Shown here one piece after another: positions 36,743 to 45,739 of a stretch of DNA of 64,000 nt. Below the pieces are notes generated by a model that had not been told where the DNA came from, did not search any database, and worked only from the letters and a program-made list of their open reading frames with translations. Both the position numbers and the translations under genes were made by a program. Origin of the DNA: UTCFX2 sp963788145 (GTDB lineage Bacteria > Chloroflexota > Anaerolineae > Anaerolineales > UBA4823); the NCBI GenBank assembly GCA_963788145.1, contig CAWBFQ010000003.1:806001-870000 (forward strand), in the 5' to 3' direction. The first letter of the stretch is position 1. Every line of letters begins with the position of its first letter.

Positions 36743-38917
36743 ATGCGCCCCCTTCGGTCTTTCACTTTCATTCTTGTCCTCGGAGCGGCGCTGCTCCTGT
36801 TGAATGCTTGCGCCCCGGCTTCGGCTCCGGCGGACCAAGGCATTGTGAAGACCGTCGAAGTTGGCAAAGAAGAGCCTGCTGCGACCGAAGCTCCCGCGCA
36901 GCCTGTACAGGAAATCCCTCTTTTCACCCAAGCGTCGCAAGCCGAAGCCCCTTCGGTCGAATCAACCTTTGCACCTTCAGCGCCCGCTCTTCTCGCCACC
37001 CAGACAAATCTACCCACCAATTCCATCAAATCCGAGCTTGAAAAACCGACCCCGCTCATCCCTGCCCCCACCAGCCCGCCTCCGCCCGAAGATCACATTG
37101 TCCAGATCGAATGGCCGCGCCAGATGCGCCTGGGTGAATCCGAGACCCTCCGGCTGATTCTTGTCCCCCAAAAACAAGGGCTGGAATTGATCGCCGAATA
37201 TCCCGAGCATCAGACTTACACTCAAACCATCCCCATCCAACAAACCAGCGGCTACGAGCTTTTCGCGATTGCCCGGCTGGATGGCCTTGGTTTTGAGATT
37301 TCCCCGGCGGATGAGCAGCCGCAATACCTGCTCCCGGATCAAGTTCTGCAATGGCGCTGGGCTATCAAGCCTCTCCATCCTGGAGACCAGCGTCTTTCGA
37401 TCACGTTAAGTTTGCGCTGGATCCCCATCAACAACCCACAGCATCCGACCAGAGAGGTGGTCGCGTTCTCCCGCCCTCTCGATATTCGCATCCTATCTTA
37501 TCTGGGCTTATCTCAACCTCAGGCGCTCCTGACCGGCCTGATCATGTTGTTTTTCGGCAGCAGCATCAGCGCAATTGCCCTGATCATCCGCCCTCTGCCA
37601 ACCCAAACAACCCCAGCGACGATCACGCAAACCCCCAACACCCGCCTTTCGATCGAGCTGCCTTCCGGGTTGCAATTGAATGCGGACGAGAGAACCCTCT
37701 TACAGAGTCTTTTCCAACGCTATCATCGGCTGGTGGTGGAGCAGGAATTCTTATCTGGATATTCCGGGGCGCGTACCTTCCTGTCTCTCCCGATTCGGGC
37801 CGATGGCAGATCGGATGCTTACACCATCGCGAAAATCGGTCAGCGCCAGGCGATCCTGAAAGAATTCCAGAATTACGAGACTTTCGTCAAAGACACTTTA
37901 CCTCCAATCACAGCCCGGATTCAGCGCCCTCCTGTCTCCGCTGCAACCACAAAAGAATCCAATCTGTCCGTGCTTCAATACACATTTATCGGCGAACCAG
38001 GACAGCCCCCCACAAGTTTGAGGGTTATGCTGCTTAAGAATAAGGACCCACAGATCCTATTTCGCCTGCTGGATACTTTTGGTCCAAATTGGTGGCTGCA
38101 AAGAAAGCCATATGCTTTCCGGGCAGCAATCGAATATGACCGGGTGCTGCCCACCCACCTGGTGATCCAGCCTGCTGAAGGAAAAGGTTTCGAATTGGAT
38201 GGGCGTTCTGACCCCGGGCAAATTCAGCTGAACATCGGTGATTTGGTCCTATTGAGGAATTTCCCCCAGATGGAGCTGCGCCCAGATTCGGCAAGCCTCT
38301 CCTTGAAAGGCGTCCCATCTCCGGGGCATCCGCCATTACGGGTGAGATGGCTGAGCCGCAACCGCCCAGAAAACGCGGTTGGGCAGGTGGTCGCAACCCG
38401 CCAGACCCTGCTGCGTGATTTTGTCAAAGGCTGCAACCTGTACGGTCTGCCCGATCCATTGCTGCAGGCGGATTCCATCCTTGCCCAAACCATCAGCGGA
38501 TCACAATCCATTCTGCATGGAGATCTGAACCTGGAAAACATCATGGTAGGTCCAGGAGGTATGCTCTGGCTGATCGACTTTGCCCAGACGCGCGAAGGTC
38601 ATACCCTGTACGATTTCTCCCATTTGGGCGCCGAGATTATTGCCCATATCGCTGCAGAGCAGATCGACGATCCTGGCGAATATCTCCAGGTTTTACGCGA
38701 TCCAACCCATTCCAGCCATCCGTTTATCTGTGAATTGCTCGATACGCTTTTTCAAGTTGCGAACCAGTTAACCTTCAACCCATCTAAATCTACTGAATTT
38801 CAAATTTCTTTTGCCTTCGCCTGTCTCGGGGCTTTGAAGTATCTGAATCTCAACCCGCATGCAAAACACCTGCTTCTCCTGACTGCGGCGGAGTTGCTCC
38901 GAAAGAACAAAGTTTGA
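36743..38917 (+). CDS. Transmembrane lipoprotein with aminoglycoside-kinase-like (APH/protein-kinase-fold) domain
   Basis: 724 residues. Lipobox LLNAC (Cys23), then a linker 'QGIVKTVEVGKEEPAATEA' shared with the vWA lipoprotein downstream. An external beta-rich region runs to about 250, one span follows ('GLIMLFFGSSISAIALII', about 258-280), and the C-terminal half is cytoplasmic. That half has kinase-fold catalytic motifs: His592-Gly-Asp594 with Asn598 (HGDLNLENIMV) and Asp612 (LIDFAQT), all intact. It resembles choline/aminoglycoside-kinase-like phosphotransferases. It could be a surface-sensing kinase; the substrate is unknown. A TTGA junction couples it to the Nudix gene. Confidence 0.72.
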   Translation: MRPLRSFTFILVLGAALLLLNACAPASAPADQGIVKTVEVGKEEPAATEAPAQPVQEIPLFTQASQAEAPSVESTFAPSAPALLATQTNLPTNSIKSELEKPTPLIPAPTSPPPPEDHIVQIEWPRQMRLGESETLRLILVPQKQGLELIAEYPEHQTYTQTIPIQQTSGYELFAIARLDGLGFEISPADEQPQYLLPDQVLQWRWAIKPLHPGDQRLSITLSLRWIPINNPQHPTREVVAFSRPLDIRILSYLGLSQPQALLTGLIMLFFGSSISAIALIIRPLPTQTTPATITQTPNTRLSIELPSGLQLNADERTLLQSLFQRYHRLVVEQEFLSGYSGARTFLSLPIRADGRSDAYTIAKIGQRQAILKEFQNYETFVKDTLPPITARIQRPPVSAATTKESNLSVLQYTFIGEPGQPPTSLRVMLLKNKDPQILFRLLDTFGPNWWLQRKPYAFRAAIEYDRVLPTHLVIQPAEGKGFELDGRSDPGQIQLNIGDLVLLRNFPQMELRPDSASLSLKGVPSPGHPPLRVRWLSRNRPENAVGQVVATRQTLLRDFVKGCNLYGLPDPLLQADSILAQTISGSQSILHGDLNLENIMVGPGGMLWLIDFAQTREGHTLYDFSHLGAEIIAHIAAEQIDDPGEYLQVLRDPTHSSHPFICELLDTLFQVANQLTFNPSKSTEFQISFAFACLGALKYLNLNPHAKHLLLLTAAELLRKNKV

Positions 38918-38931
38918 GAGGTGCTTATTCC

Positions 38932-39828
38932 ATGTCGCGAGCGCCATTCCAGGTATTGGTTTATCCGTTCATCCAGGATCATGATTGTGATTTCGAATAT
39001 GCGATTTTTCGCCGCTCAGACCACAAATATTGGCAGGCTATCGCAGGCGGTGGAGAAGGGGACGAAACCCCCTTGCAAGCCGCCCGGCGTGAATCATTCG
39101 AAGAAGCCGGGATCGAACCAGAGGCGGAGTTCATCATCCTGGATACCATCGAACCCATTCCGGTAACAGAATTTGAACAAAGCGCTCTCTGGGGTGAAGA
39201 TCGCTTCGTCATCCCGCAATACTGCTTCGGCGTGCGTCTTCACCGGCGTCAGATGCAGCTCTCGTCCGAACATACGGAATACCGTTGGCTGAACTACCAG
39301 AAAGCCTCAGGGATGATTCGCTTTGATGGCAATCGCACCGCCCTGTGGGAGTTGGATCGGCGATTGAGAGGCGCTGGGCCACACGGCTGCCCGCCCTACC
39401 AGCATCCCGATCATCCACTCAACGTGCAGGTAAGCGCCTGCCTGGCGGTCATCCACCAGGGCTGCGTCTGCCTGCTGATCAATCCCGGTCCCAATCCAGG
39501 CGAGGCGGAATGGAGGCTGCCATCCGCAACATTGCAATGCGGCGAAACGCTCGAGGCGGCTGCTGGGCGCGCATTTTCCGCTGAGACCGATCTGCCCGCC
39601 ATCCCGATTTCCTTATTGGACGGGCAGCAATCAATTCAAATTAATTCGAGTTGCAGCCAGATCCAGGTCATCTTTTTGGGAAAATTGCTCCATCCGGACG
39701 CCGTCTGGATTGAAAACACCTCTTCGGAAGAAGCTCGCGGCTTGTGTTGGTTCTCATTGGATGAACTGCACAGGCTCAACCCCCCATTCAACCCTGCGCT
39801 GCTGAACGCGCTGCGCTGCAGGATTTAA
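38932..39828 (+). CDS. Tandem Nudix protein, second domain degenerate
   Basis: About 298 residues. The first Nudix domain has a complete box (GGGEGDETPLQAARRESFEEAGI: G-x5-E-x7-R-E-x2-E-E-x-G) and resembles dihydroneopterin-triphosphate pyrophosphatases. The second (from about 165) keeps the fold ('LPSATLQCGETLEAA') but has lost the R-E and E-E residues, so it is probably non-catalytic. ATG at 38932 has GAGAGG upstream; a TTG at 38914 overlapping the kinase stop is possible. It hydrolyses a nucleoside-diphosphate-linked compound; identity unknown. Confidence 0.75.
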   Translation: MSRAPFQVLVYPFIQDHDCDFEYAIFRRSDHKYWQAIAGGGEGDETPLQAARRESFEEAGIEPEAEFIILDTIEPIPVTEFEQSALWGEDRFVIPQYCFGVRLHRRQMQLSSEHTEYRWLNYQKASGMIRFDGNRTALWELDRRLRGAGPHGCPPYQHPDHPLNVQVSACLAVIHQGCVCLLINPGPNPGEAEWRLPSATLQCGETLEAAAGRAFSAETDLPAIPISLLDGQQSIQINSSCSQIQVIFLGKLLHPDAVWIENTSSEEARGLCWFSLDELHRLNPPFNPALLNALRCRI

Positions 39829-39837
39829 ACCTCCTAA

Positions 39838-39891
39838 TTGTCAGCTTACTGTCAGAGATTCATCAAGTCTTAAAGCGTGTCCTCCTATAAA
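39838..39891 (+). promoter_or_regulatory. Direct-repeat operator and -10 of the DUF4349 lipoprotein gene
   Basis: TTGTCAGCTTACTGTCAG (39838-39855) contains TGTCAG twice, 11 bp apart. It ends 7 bases before the expected -35 position (39863-39868, TCAAGT, poor match). TATAAA (39886-39891) is the -10. A weak -35 with an adjacent direct repeat suggests an activator. A matching copy precedes the vWA gene. Confidence 0.55.
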
Positions 39892-39930
39892 GTGTTGGTT
39901 AAAGAACGCCAACCACAGAAGGAGGAACAC

Positions 39931-40596
39931 ATGTCCCCAAAACTCACCCAAATGGCATTGACGATCCTGGCTGTGCTGCTGCTAGCCGCCTGCAGCCAAC
40001 CGCTGAAAGCCGAATGGATCGTTCCAGCCAATCCAACCCCAATCGCAATCTATCCACCGCCTGCTGCGACCGCATACCATACCTATCTTGAAATCCTGGT
40101 GCGGGATGTCGACCACGCCGCCAGTCTTGCTTCCCGCCGCGCCCGCGAACTGGGCGGCATTGTTGAGAATTCCGCCGCCTGGACCACCGGCGGTAGGAAA
40201 TACATCTCGCTCGAACTGTCCGTGCCATCCAATAACTTCGAAGCGCTGCGCTCCACATTATTGGGGCTAGGCGCATTAATCAGTGAGACCACGGTCGGCG
40301 AGCAAATTCGCGCCGCGCCTGAAGGCAGCATAGCCCCTTATTCAAAAGTCAGCCTGCAGCTCAATCCAGCCGCAGCCCCTATTCCGTATCGTCCAAATCC
40401 AGCGCAACCCGGCTGGGATCCCATGCGCACGCTGCAGAGCGCCTGGCAGGTCTTCGTCCGCATCTTCGGATTCCTGGCAGACATCCTGATTTGGATAGTG
40501 GTGGTCGCCGGGCCGTTCGCCCTGATCGGGGTTGTCATTTGGCGGCTGGTCCGCCGGAAGCCAAAACAAAACGATCATTCGGATGCAAATCCCTGA
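39931..40596 (+). CDS. DUF4349-family lipoprotein
   Basis: 221 residues. Lipobox LLLAAC (Cys21), short linker, then a DUF4349 domain ('ILVRDVDHAASLASRRARELGG', 'ISLELSVPSNNFEALRS', 'LGALISETTVGEQI'). A C-terminal span (LIWIVVVAGPFALIGVVIW) and basic tail follow. Start fixed by GAAGGAGG seven bases upstream. The family's biochemical role is not known; its adhesion-like external domain is tethered at both ends. It lies between the Nudix and vWA genes. Confidence 0.8.
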   Translation: MSPKLTQMALTILAVLLLAACSQPLKAEWIVPANPTPIAIYPPPAATAYHTYLEILVRDVDHAASLASRRARELGGIVENSAAWTTGGRKYISLELSVPSNNFEALRSTLLGLGALISETTVGEQIRAAPEGSIAPYSKVSLQLNPAAAPIPYRPNPAQPGWDPMRTLQSAWQVFVRIFGFLADILIWIVVVAGPFALIGVVIWRLVRRKPKQNDHSDANP

Positions 40597-40643
40597 TCGG
40601 GAGATGTTGGTCTATCAAGCCAGTCATCCGGCCTGTCATCACT

Positions 40644-40698
40644 TTATCAGCAAGCTATCAGCCAAAAATCAAGCCCAATCGAGCCGTCCGGTTATGCT
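40644..40698 (+). promoter_or_regulatory. Direct-repeat operator and -10 of the vWA lipoprotein gene
   Basis: TTATCAGCAAGCTATCAG (40644-40661) contains TATCAG twice, 11 bp apart. A candidate -10 TATGCT lies at 40693-40698. Pattern T-T-R-TCAGC-x3-CT-R-TCAG is identical to the site at 39838-39855. The distance from repeat end to -10 is 31 bases here and 30 bases there. Confidence 0.55.
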
Positions 40699-40758
40699 AT
40701 AGGCAGGATGAGATCAGAGAGATCTCGCAATAGTTTTACAAGCAAAAGGAGAAACGCC

Positions 40759-42460
40759 ATGAATACCCATTCGCTAACACGCACAATCTCACTCATCGTG
40801 ATCATCTTTGTGACCCTGCTCACCGCATGCGCCCCAAAGGCTGTCTCGCCCGTCAATCAGGGCGTTATCAGGACGGTTGAAGTGGAAAAAGACATGCCGC
40901 AAGCGCCATTGCCAACCGCATTACCCGTTCTCCGCGAAGAGCCGGCCGCAACCGAAGCCCCAGCCCTGCCAGTTGAGTCAGGCGCGCTGCCCCAGCCGTT
41001 GGCTACCCTGGGATCCTACATCCCATCCAGCCCGCTGCCCACCGCCTCCGCCCCATCCAACTGGATCCAGGCGACCCCGCCTCCGCCGGATAATACATTC
41101 CGGAATTATGGAGTAAATCCTTTCGAGGATCCACGCGAAGACCACCTGTCCACCTTTTCGCTCGACGTGGATACCGCATCCTATTCCATCGCCCGCCGCT
41201 ATGTGATGGATGGTAATTTGCCGCCGGCCGAGGCAGTCCGGGTGGAGGAATTCGTCAACTACTTCGACGCTGGCTACCCCTCTCCCTCCGATATAGCTTT
41301 TGCCATCTATGCCGACGGCGCTCCCTCGCCTTTCCAAGCGGACGGATCGTACATCCTGCGCTTTGGCGTTCAAGGATATCAAGTTCCAGAGGAAAACCGC
41401 AAACCCGCCTCCTTGACCTTCGTAATCGATGTATCCGGTTCGATGGATATCGAAAACCGCCTGGGTCTTGTCAAACAATCCCTACAGTTGTTGGTCGAGC
41501 AGTTGAAACCCAGCGATACCGTTTCAATCGTGGTCTACGGCTCAAACGCATACGTGCTGCTGAACCCCACCAGCGCCGAAGACAAGAATCAGATCCTGAA
41601 TGCGATTTTTGCATTACATACCGAGGGCGCAACCAACGCTGAAGCGGGCCTGCGATTGGGTTACCAGATGGCCAACCTGGCTTACCGTCCTGGCGCAATC
41701 AACCGGGTCATCCTCTGCTCCGATGGCGTCGCCAATGTCGGTCTCACCGGTCCAGAAGCGATCCTCGAGTCCATTCGCGCTTATGCGGGCAGCGGAATCA
41801 CATTAACATCGGTTGGTTTTGGGATGGGTAATTTCAACGATGTCCTGATGGAGCAGCTCGCCGACAATGGGAATGGCTCTTACGCCTATATCGATGATCT
41901 GGATGAAGCCAAAAAACTGTTTGTTGAGGATCTGACCAGCACGCTTCAGGTGATCGCGCTGGACGCCAAAGTGCAGGTCGATTTCAACTCTCAGGTGGTT
42001 TCCAGGTACCGCCTGATCGGCTACGAGAATATCGCGCCGTCGCAGATCAGGATTTTCGCAACGATGCCGTAGATGCTGGCGAGATTGGCGCTGGACACAA
42101 TGTCACTGCTCTATACGCTGTGATCTTGAACCCGGGCGCTCAGGGACGGATCGCCACCGTCCAGCTTCGTTGGAAGAACCCTGATAATCTGGCTGTGCAC
42201 GAAATTAACGGCAACTACAACACCTGGGATCTCAGCCCAACCTTCGAAAACGCTTCGCCCCGCTACCAACTAGCCGTCACAGTCGCCCAATACGCCGAGC
42301 TTCTTCGCCTCAGCCCGTGGGCTGCCGGCAGCTCCATCGGTCAGGTCCTGCAGCACTCGGTCCGCCTTTCCGGTTTGCTCCCCGCAGACCCAGAGGTGAT
42401 CGAGTTTACCTCTCTGGTATCTCGCGCCGCCAGATCCAGGCTCTGGTCGAATGGCGGTAA
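40759..42460 (+). CDS. vWA-domain (YfbK-like) lipoprotein (two frameshifts)
   Basis: About 567 residues after correction. Lipobox LLTAC (Cys24); a linker sharing 'QG(V/I)..TVEV.K' and 'EEPAATEAPA.PV' with the kinase-like lipoprotein; a YfbK N-terminal domain ('TFSLDVDTASYSIARRYV'); and a vWA domain with MIDAS 'TFVIDVSGSMDIENRL'. The first frame stops at 42072; removing a duplicated AT at 42028-42032 gives 'ENRAVADQDFRNDAVDAGEI'. Adding one C at 42430-42431 gives the natural end 'QIQALVEWR' and a TAA at 42458-42460. AAAGGAG precedes ATG. Confidence 0.8.
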
Positions 42461-42476
42461 TCATTTGAATTTAGAT

Positions 42477-42513
42477 ATGTCCCGGAGGCAATCCATCTCC
42501 GGGACATTTTTAA
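42477..42513 (+). terminator. Rho-independent terminator after the vWA gene
   Basis: ATGTCCCGGAG pairs with CTCCGGGACAT (11 bp), short loop, followed by TTTTTAATT. It supports the corrected end of the vWA gene at 42460. Confidence 0.85.
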
Positions 42514-42593
42514 TTCAAATATGACATATATCATGCTTCGAATATGACATATGACAGGTGAAATCAAGCGAGTAAAGATGCTACTATCTGGAT

Positions 42594-42734
42594 GGACAAC
42601 CGAATAAGCCGGAGTAATCCAAACAATAACCTGGCAAACAATCTAGCCCTTGGACTAGACATGCCTTATGGCAAAAAAAAGCCAGATAAACCCTGCTATT
42701 TGACAGGTGAAGGACTACTCCGGCGCCTCTTTTT
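42594..42734 (+). ncRNA. Candidate structured RNA with branched hairpins
   Basis: An outer stem GCCGGAGTAATCC (42608-42620) / GGACTACTCCGGC (42712-42724) has 12 of 13 pairs and is followed by T5 at 42730-42734. Inside lie TCTAG...CTAGA, TGCC-TTAT-GGCA and CCTG...CAGG hairpins plus a CTGGC/GCCAG pairing. A -10-like TACTAT at 42582-42587 would start transcription about 13 bases before the outer stem. No reading frame. It lies between convergent genes in the 42461-42751 gap, which also holds a repeated AATATGACATAT (about 42515-42553). A small inverted-repeat element (MITE-like) is the alternative. Confidence 0.4.
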
Positions 42735-42751
42735 AAACCATTGATGGCGTT

Positions 42752-44477
42752 TCACTTTCCCTCCTTCGCTTCGTCTGCGCTCCCGATTTCCAGCTCGGAT
42801 AAATAACCCAATTCGGTCAAAGCCAAAACAACTTTTTCTACCGCGCCAGGCTGGACAATCACCGCGGCTGTCCCCAGCGGCTCTCCCAAGAACCGGTTGG
42901 CTTTTGTCTTGCGCAAAGCCTGGATGATCTCAGGGTTCTTCACCCGCAGAACCACAACCTGTTCAAAACGAGTCTCGCTCCCCTGCGCCTCCCAGCGCTG
43001 TAAGGCTTTCACCAGGCTGGGCGGTGTGGCGCGGGTATGTTTGTTCAGCAAGAGCAGCAGGTGCTGCAACGACAAACCCTGCTTGCCCGCCCTGGTCAGC
43101 GAGTCCGGCGTTAGTTGATAATGATATGAAATCTTGCAAAAATCCGCCCCATTCTGAGAACCGGGCGATTTGATAACGCGCCGGGCGCGGCAGCAAGCGC
43201 GGCGCAACCAGGCGCCCATCTGGTTTGGCGATCAATAACCCCGCCTCTGCCACACTCAGCGCAGGAATTTGCAGGTTTAGCAGATCAAACGCGAGCGGGG
43301 AGTACCTGAAAGCCGAGATTGCTTCGTGCCTCGCAATGACATCCGGGCCAGATGCCAGATCGAGCATCCCCAGCCAGTGCAGCGGACCCTCTATAAAAAA
43401 CCGGATCAGGCGACCCTCAATCTGATCCCAATACTCAAATCCGCGCAGGTACTCCCCGCTGTGTTCATCAAGGATATACCAGCTATCGTAATCTCCGCCA
43501 GACCGCTGAAAATCTGGATATTTCTGGCGAATTGAAGCAATGAATGCTGCCAGGCTGCAATATGGGTTTTGGTTTTCGCCGCGTCGATTTTGTAAGCCAG
43601 CAGGAATGGCGGAAAGAAAATCCAGCATCTTCTGTCGAGTAGCCAGGGCATTATTCTGCCACTCTCCTTCCGAGGTTAAACCGGGGATCAGGCGCAATTC
43701 ATTGAAATCCTGCCCTCGCACCCAACCTCGCGCCAGTTCCAACAGCGCCTCTGCCCGGCTGCTTTCCAAGAAGCGCCGGACCGGTTCCGGTCGGATAGCG
43801 CCTCGCCCATCCGTTAGTCCCGCCGCATGCAGCAAATCCAATAGGGATCCGATGGTCAACGTGGGCGGCGAAACCGTCCCCAGGATCAAATGCCTGCTGA
43901 TGGCATCTTCTGCCATCCCCATTCTTATCCCGGCCAGGGCGGTGCAGGCATCATCCAGTATCCAATCCGTTGCCGGAATGGGGAATGCCTTCTCAGCAAG
44001 CGTCGCCAGGCGGCCGAATGGTTGGTTTTCATTGCGAAAAAACTGATCGGGGAGCAGCTCGACAAAATCCTGTGGGATATAGGCAAATTCCTCTGGTCCG
44101 TCTGCCGTATCAAAAAAAGCGCGCCCAATCAGCCCGCGGTACCATAACGCTTCTGTTGCGCAGGCTTGAGAATTTTGATAGGGTCTTTCGCGGTCGCGCC
44201 GGGCCGGGCCCATTTCGCGTAAAGTTCCGTATCGGCGCGTCAGTAAAGCCCACGCCATTTTCCCATCATTCTCGCAGATTTCAAGAAAAGCCCGGCGCGC
44301 CTCATCGGGCAGGCTTTGAATGACTTCGTCCAGCAAGGATTGTTCCAATAACAATGGAATCAATCGTCCCAAACCTATCCGTGTATCTGGCGCATTAAAT
44401 TCAATCCCCCATAAATCGGCCAGAATTTTCAAATGCCCCAGGTCGCGGCCTTGTAAACTCTGTTCCAAACTTGGCAT
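42752..44477 (-). CDS. Helicase-associated (XPB/Ssl2-like N-terminal) domain protein (frameshifted)
   Basis: About 575 residues. The N-terminal region is helical and the C-terminal part has 'YHYQLTPDSLTRAGKQGLS', 'VVLRVKNPEIIQALRKTKANRF' and 'LGEPLGTAAVIVQPG', typical of the helicase-associated domain also found in XPB-like proteins. No Walker motifs are visible, so it is not itself a helicase. Removing one C from CCCC at 43147-43150 joins 'FSEWADFCKISYHYQL'. It lies 10 bases downstream of a DUF429 gene. Confidence 0.7.
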
Positions 44478-44487
44478 ATGATCAATT

Positions 44488-45258
44488 CTATGAATAACTC
44501 GGAATTAATGCAGCCGCTGGCAGCACAACCTGGCCTTCTTGTGGATCGCCAACCAACGCGACCCGATCTGGCGATGTCGCCGCTAACCAGGCGGTATATG
44601 CCGCCGCCAGCGCATCCAGCTCCCCCGGCTGGTACAGTTCGTCCAGCGGCTGGATGCCCTTCAACAGCCGGTGGCGGGTGATCTCCTCAAAAAAATCCAT
44701 TGGATCGGCGATCTCCAATTTGCGTTCATACAGAATGAGCTGTCTTTGCAGCCGCCCTTCGAGCGTGTGTTTTTGGAATGGGATCAGTCCGAGCATTACA
44801 CTGAAGGCGGCGTGTGGGTAGACTTCCAGACACAACCGCTCTGCGCCTTCCTGTGGGTAGAGTTGATACCCAATTTCGTGCAGACGCCTGAATAAGGCAA
44901 AACTCTGACGCATCCAATTCGGACAAAGCTCTTCGCGCTCATAAATAGGCAGTCCAGATAAATTGTGCTGGCGCAGCAGGTAGTCTGCCAGGCGGAAATT
45001 TTCCCATCTTCCATGTGTTGGCGCAGGTACCAGCGAGTTGCGCACAGCCCGGTCTTTCATCAAACCCAGATTGGGCTGCCGCGGCCCGCACACAGCAACT
45101 AACGCCTGGCGCTGACCCGCCGCAAACGCCAGGACATCATCCAGGCTGCCGCTGCTCAGCGCAAGCAGCCGCTTCTCGTGGTTGATGGCGGCATAAACGA
45201 GCGGCTTTTCTCCAGCGGTGGGATCGATTCCAATGAACGTGATATTCGTGAAAAACAT
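44488..45258 (-). CDS. DUF429-family protein
   Basis: About 256 residues from MFFTNITFIGIDPTAGEKP, the Asp-containing RNase-H-like start of DUF429. 'CLEVYPHAAFSVMLGL' (Glu/His region) and 'DELDALAAAYTAW'-like C-terminal acidic residues complete the pattern. A longer frame upstream to 45378 exists but lacks conservation. The fold suggests nuclease activity; unproven. Precedes the helicase-associated gene on the same strand. Confidence 0.7.
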   Translation of the reverse strand: MFFTNITFIGIDPTAGEKPLVYAAINHEKRLLALSSGSLDDVLAFAAGQRQALVAVCGPRQPNLGLMKDRAVRNSLVPAPTHGRWENFRLADYLLRQHNLSGLPIYEREELCPNWMRQSFALFRRLHEIGYQLYPQEGAERLCLEVYPHAAFSVMLGLIPFQKHTLEGRLQRQLILYERKLEIADPMDFFEEITRHRLLKGIQPLDELYQPGELDALAAAYTAWLAATSPDRVALVGDPQEGQVVLPAAALIPSYS

Positions 45259-45391
45259 CTCCGTCGCCTCCGCATCGAGCGGGCTGTCAACCAGAGTGCG
45301 CGATCTCGCACCCTGCGCAAAATAATCATACCACGCATCCCTGTACAAAGCCCATCCGGTTAGGATATCATTGTACAAAAGGAGAACTCAG

Positions 45392-45733
45392 ATGAGAAAT
45401 AATTCGGTCCTGCTTTTCTGCCGGGATGGTATGGGCGTCGCGCCGCAGGAATTGCCGCACCACCTGGCTGCCAAATACTTGAAGCTGACTCTGCTTTCGG
45501 ACGACTTGCCTTCAAAAATCGTATTCTACACAGAAGGCGTACGTCTGGTATGCGCTGGCTCGCCGGTAATCGAGCAATTACGCGAACTGGAATCCAAAGG
45601 AGTAGAACTGGTGATCTGCCAGACCTGCCTGGAATTCTTCCACCTGGGCGATCAGGTGCAGGTGGGCGTGGTCGGCGGGATGGGCGATATCCTCGAGGCG
45701 CTCCAAAAAGCGGAAAAGATCATCCCGATCTAA
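45392..45733 (+). CDS. DsrE/YedF-like protein
   Basis: 113 residues. 'FYTEGVRLVCAGSPVIEQLREL' and 'GVELVICQTCLEFFHL' (Cys-x2-Cys) match the DsrE/F family, especially the YedF C-terminal type lacking its TusA domain. It is probably involved in sulfur or selenium relay. AAAGGAG lies seven bases before ATG. Convergent with the transporter gene, six bases apart. Confidence 0.82.
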   Translation: MRNNSVLLFCRDGMGVAPQELPHHLAAKYLKLTLLSDDLPSKIVFYTEGVRLVCAGSPVIEQLRELESKGVELVICQTCLEFFHLGDQVQVGVVGGMGDILEALQKAEKIIPI

Positions 45734-45739
45734 TCCGCC

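Noticed and set aside
42608..42724. Known riboswitch such as c-di-GMP-I
   Set aside because: A GGCAAAC-like stretch is present, but the conserved tetraloop and receptor helices of that class are not, and no downstream co-oriented gene exists to regulate.
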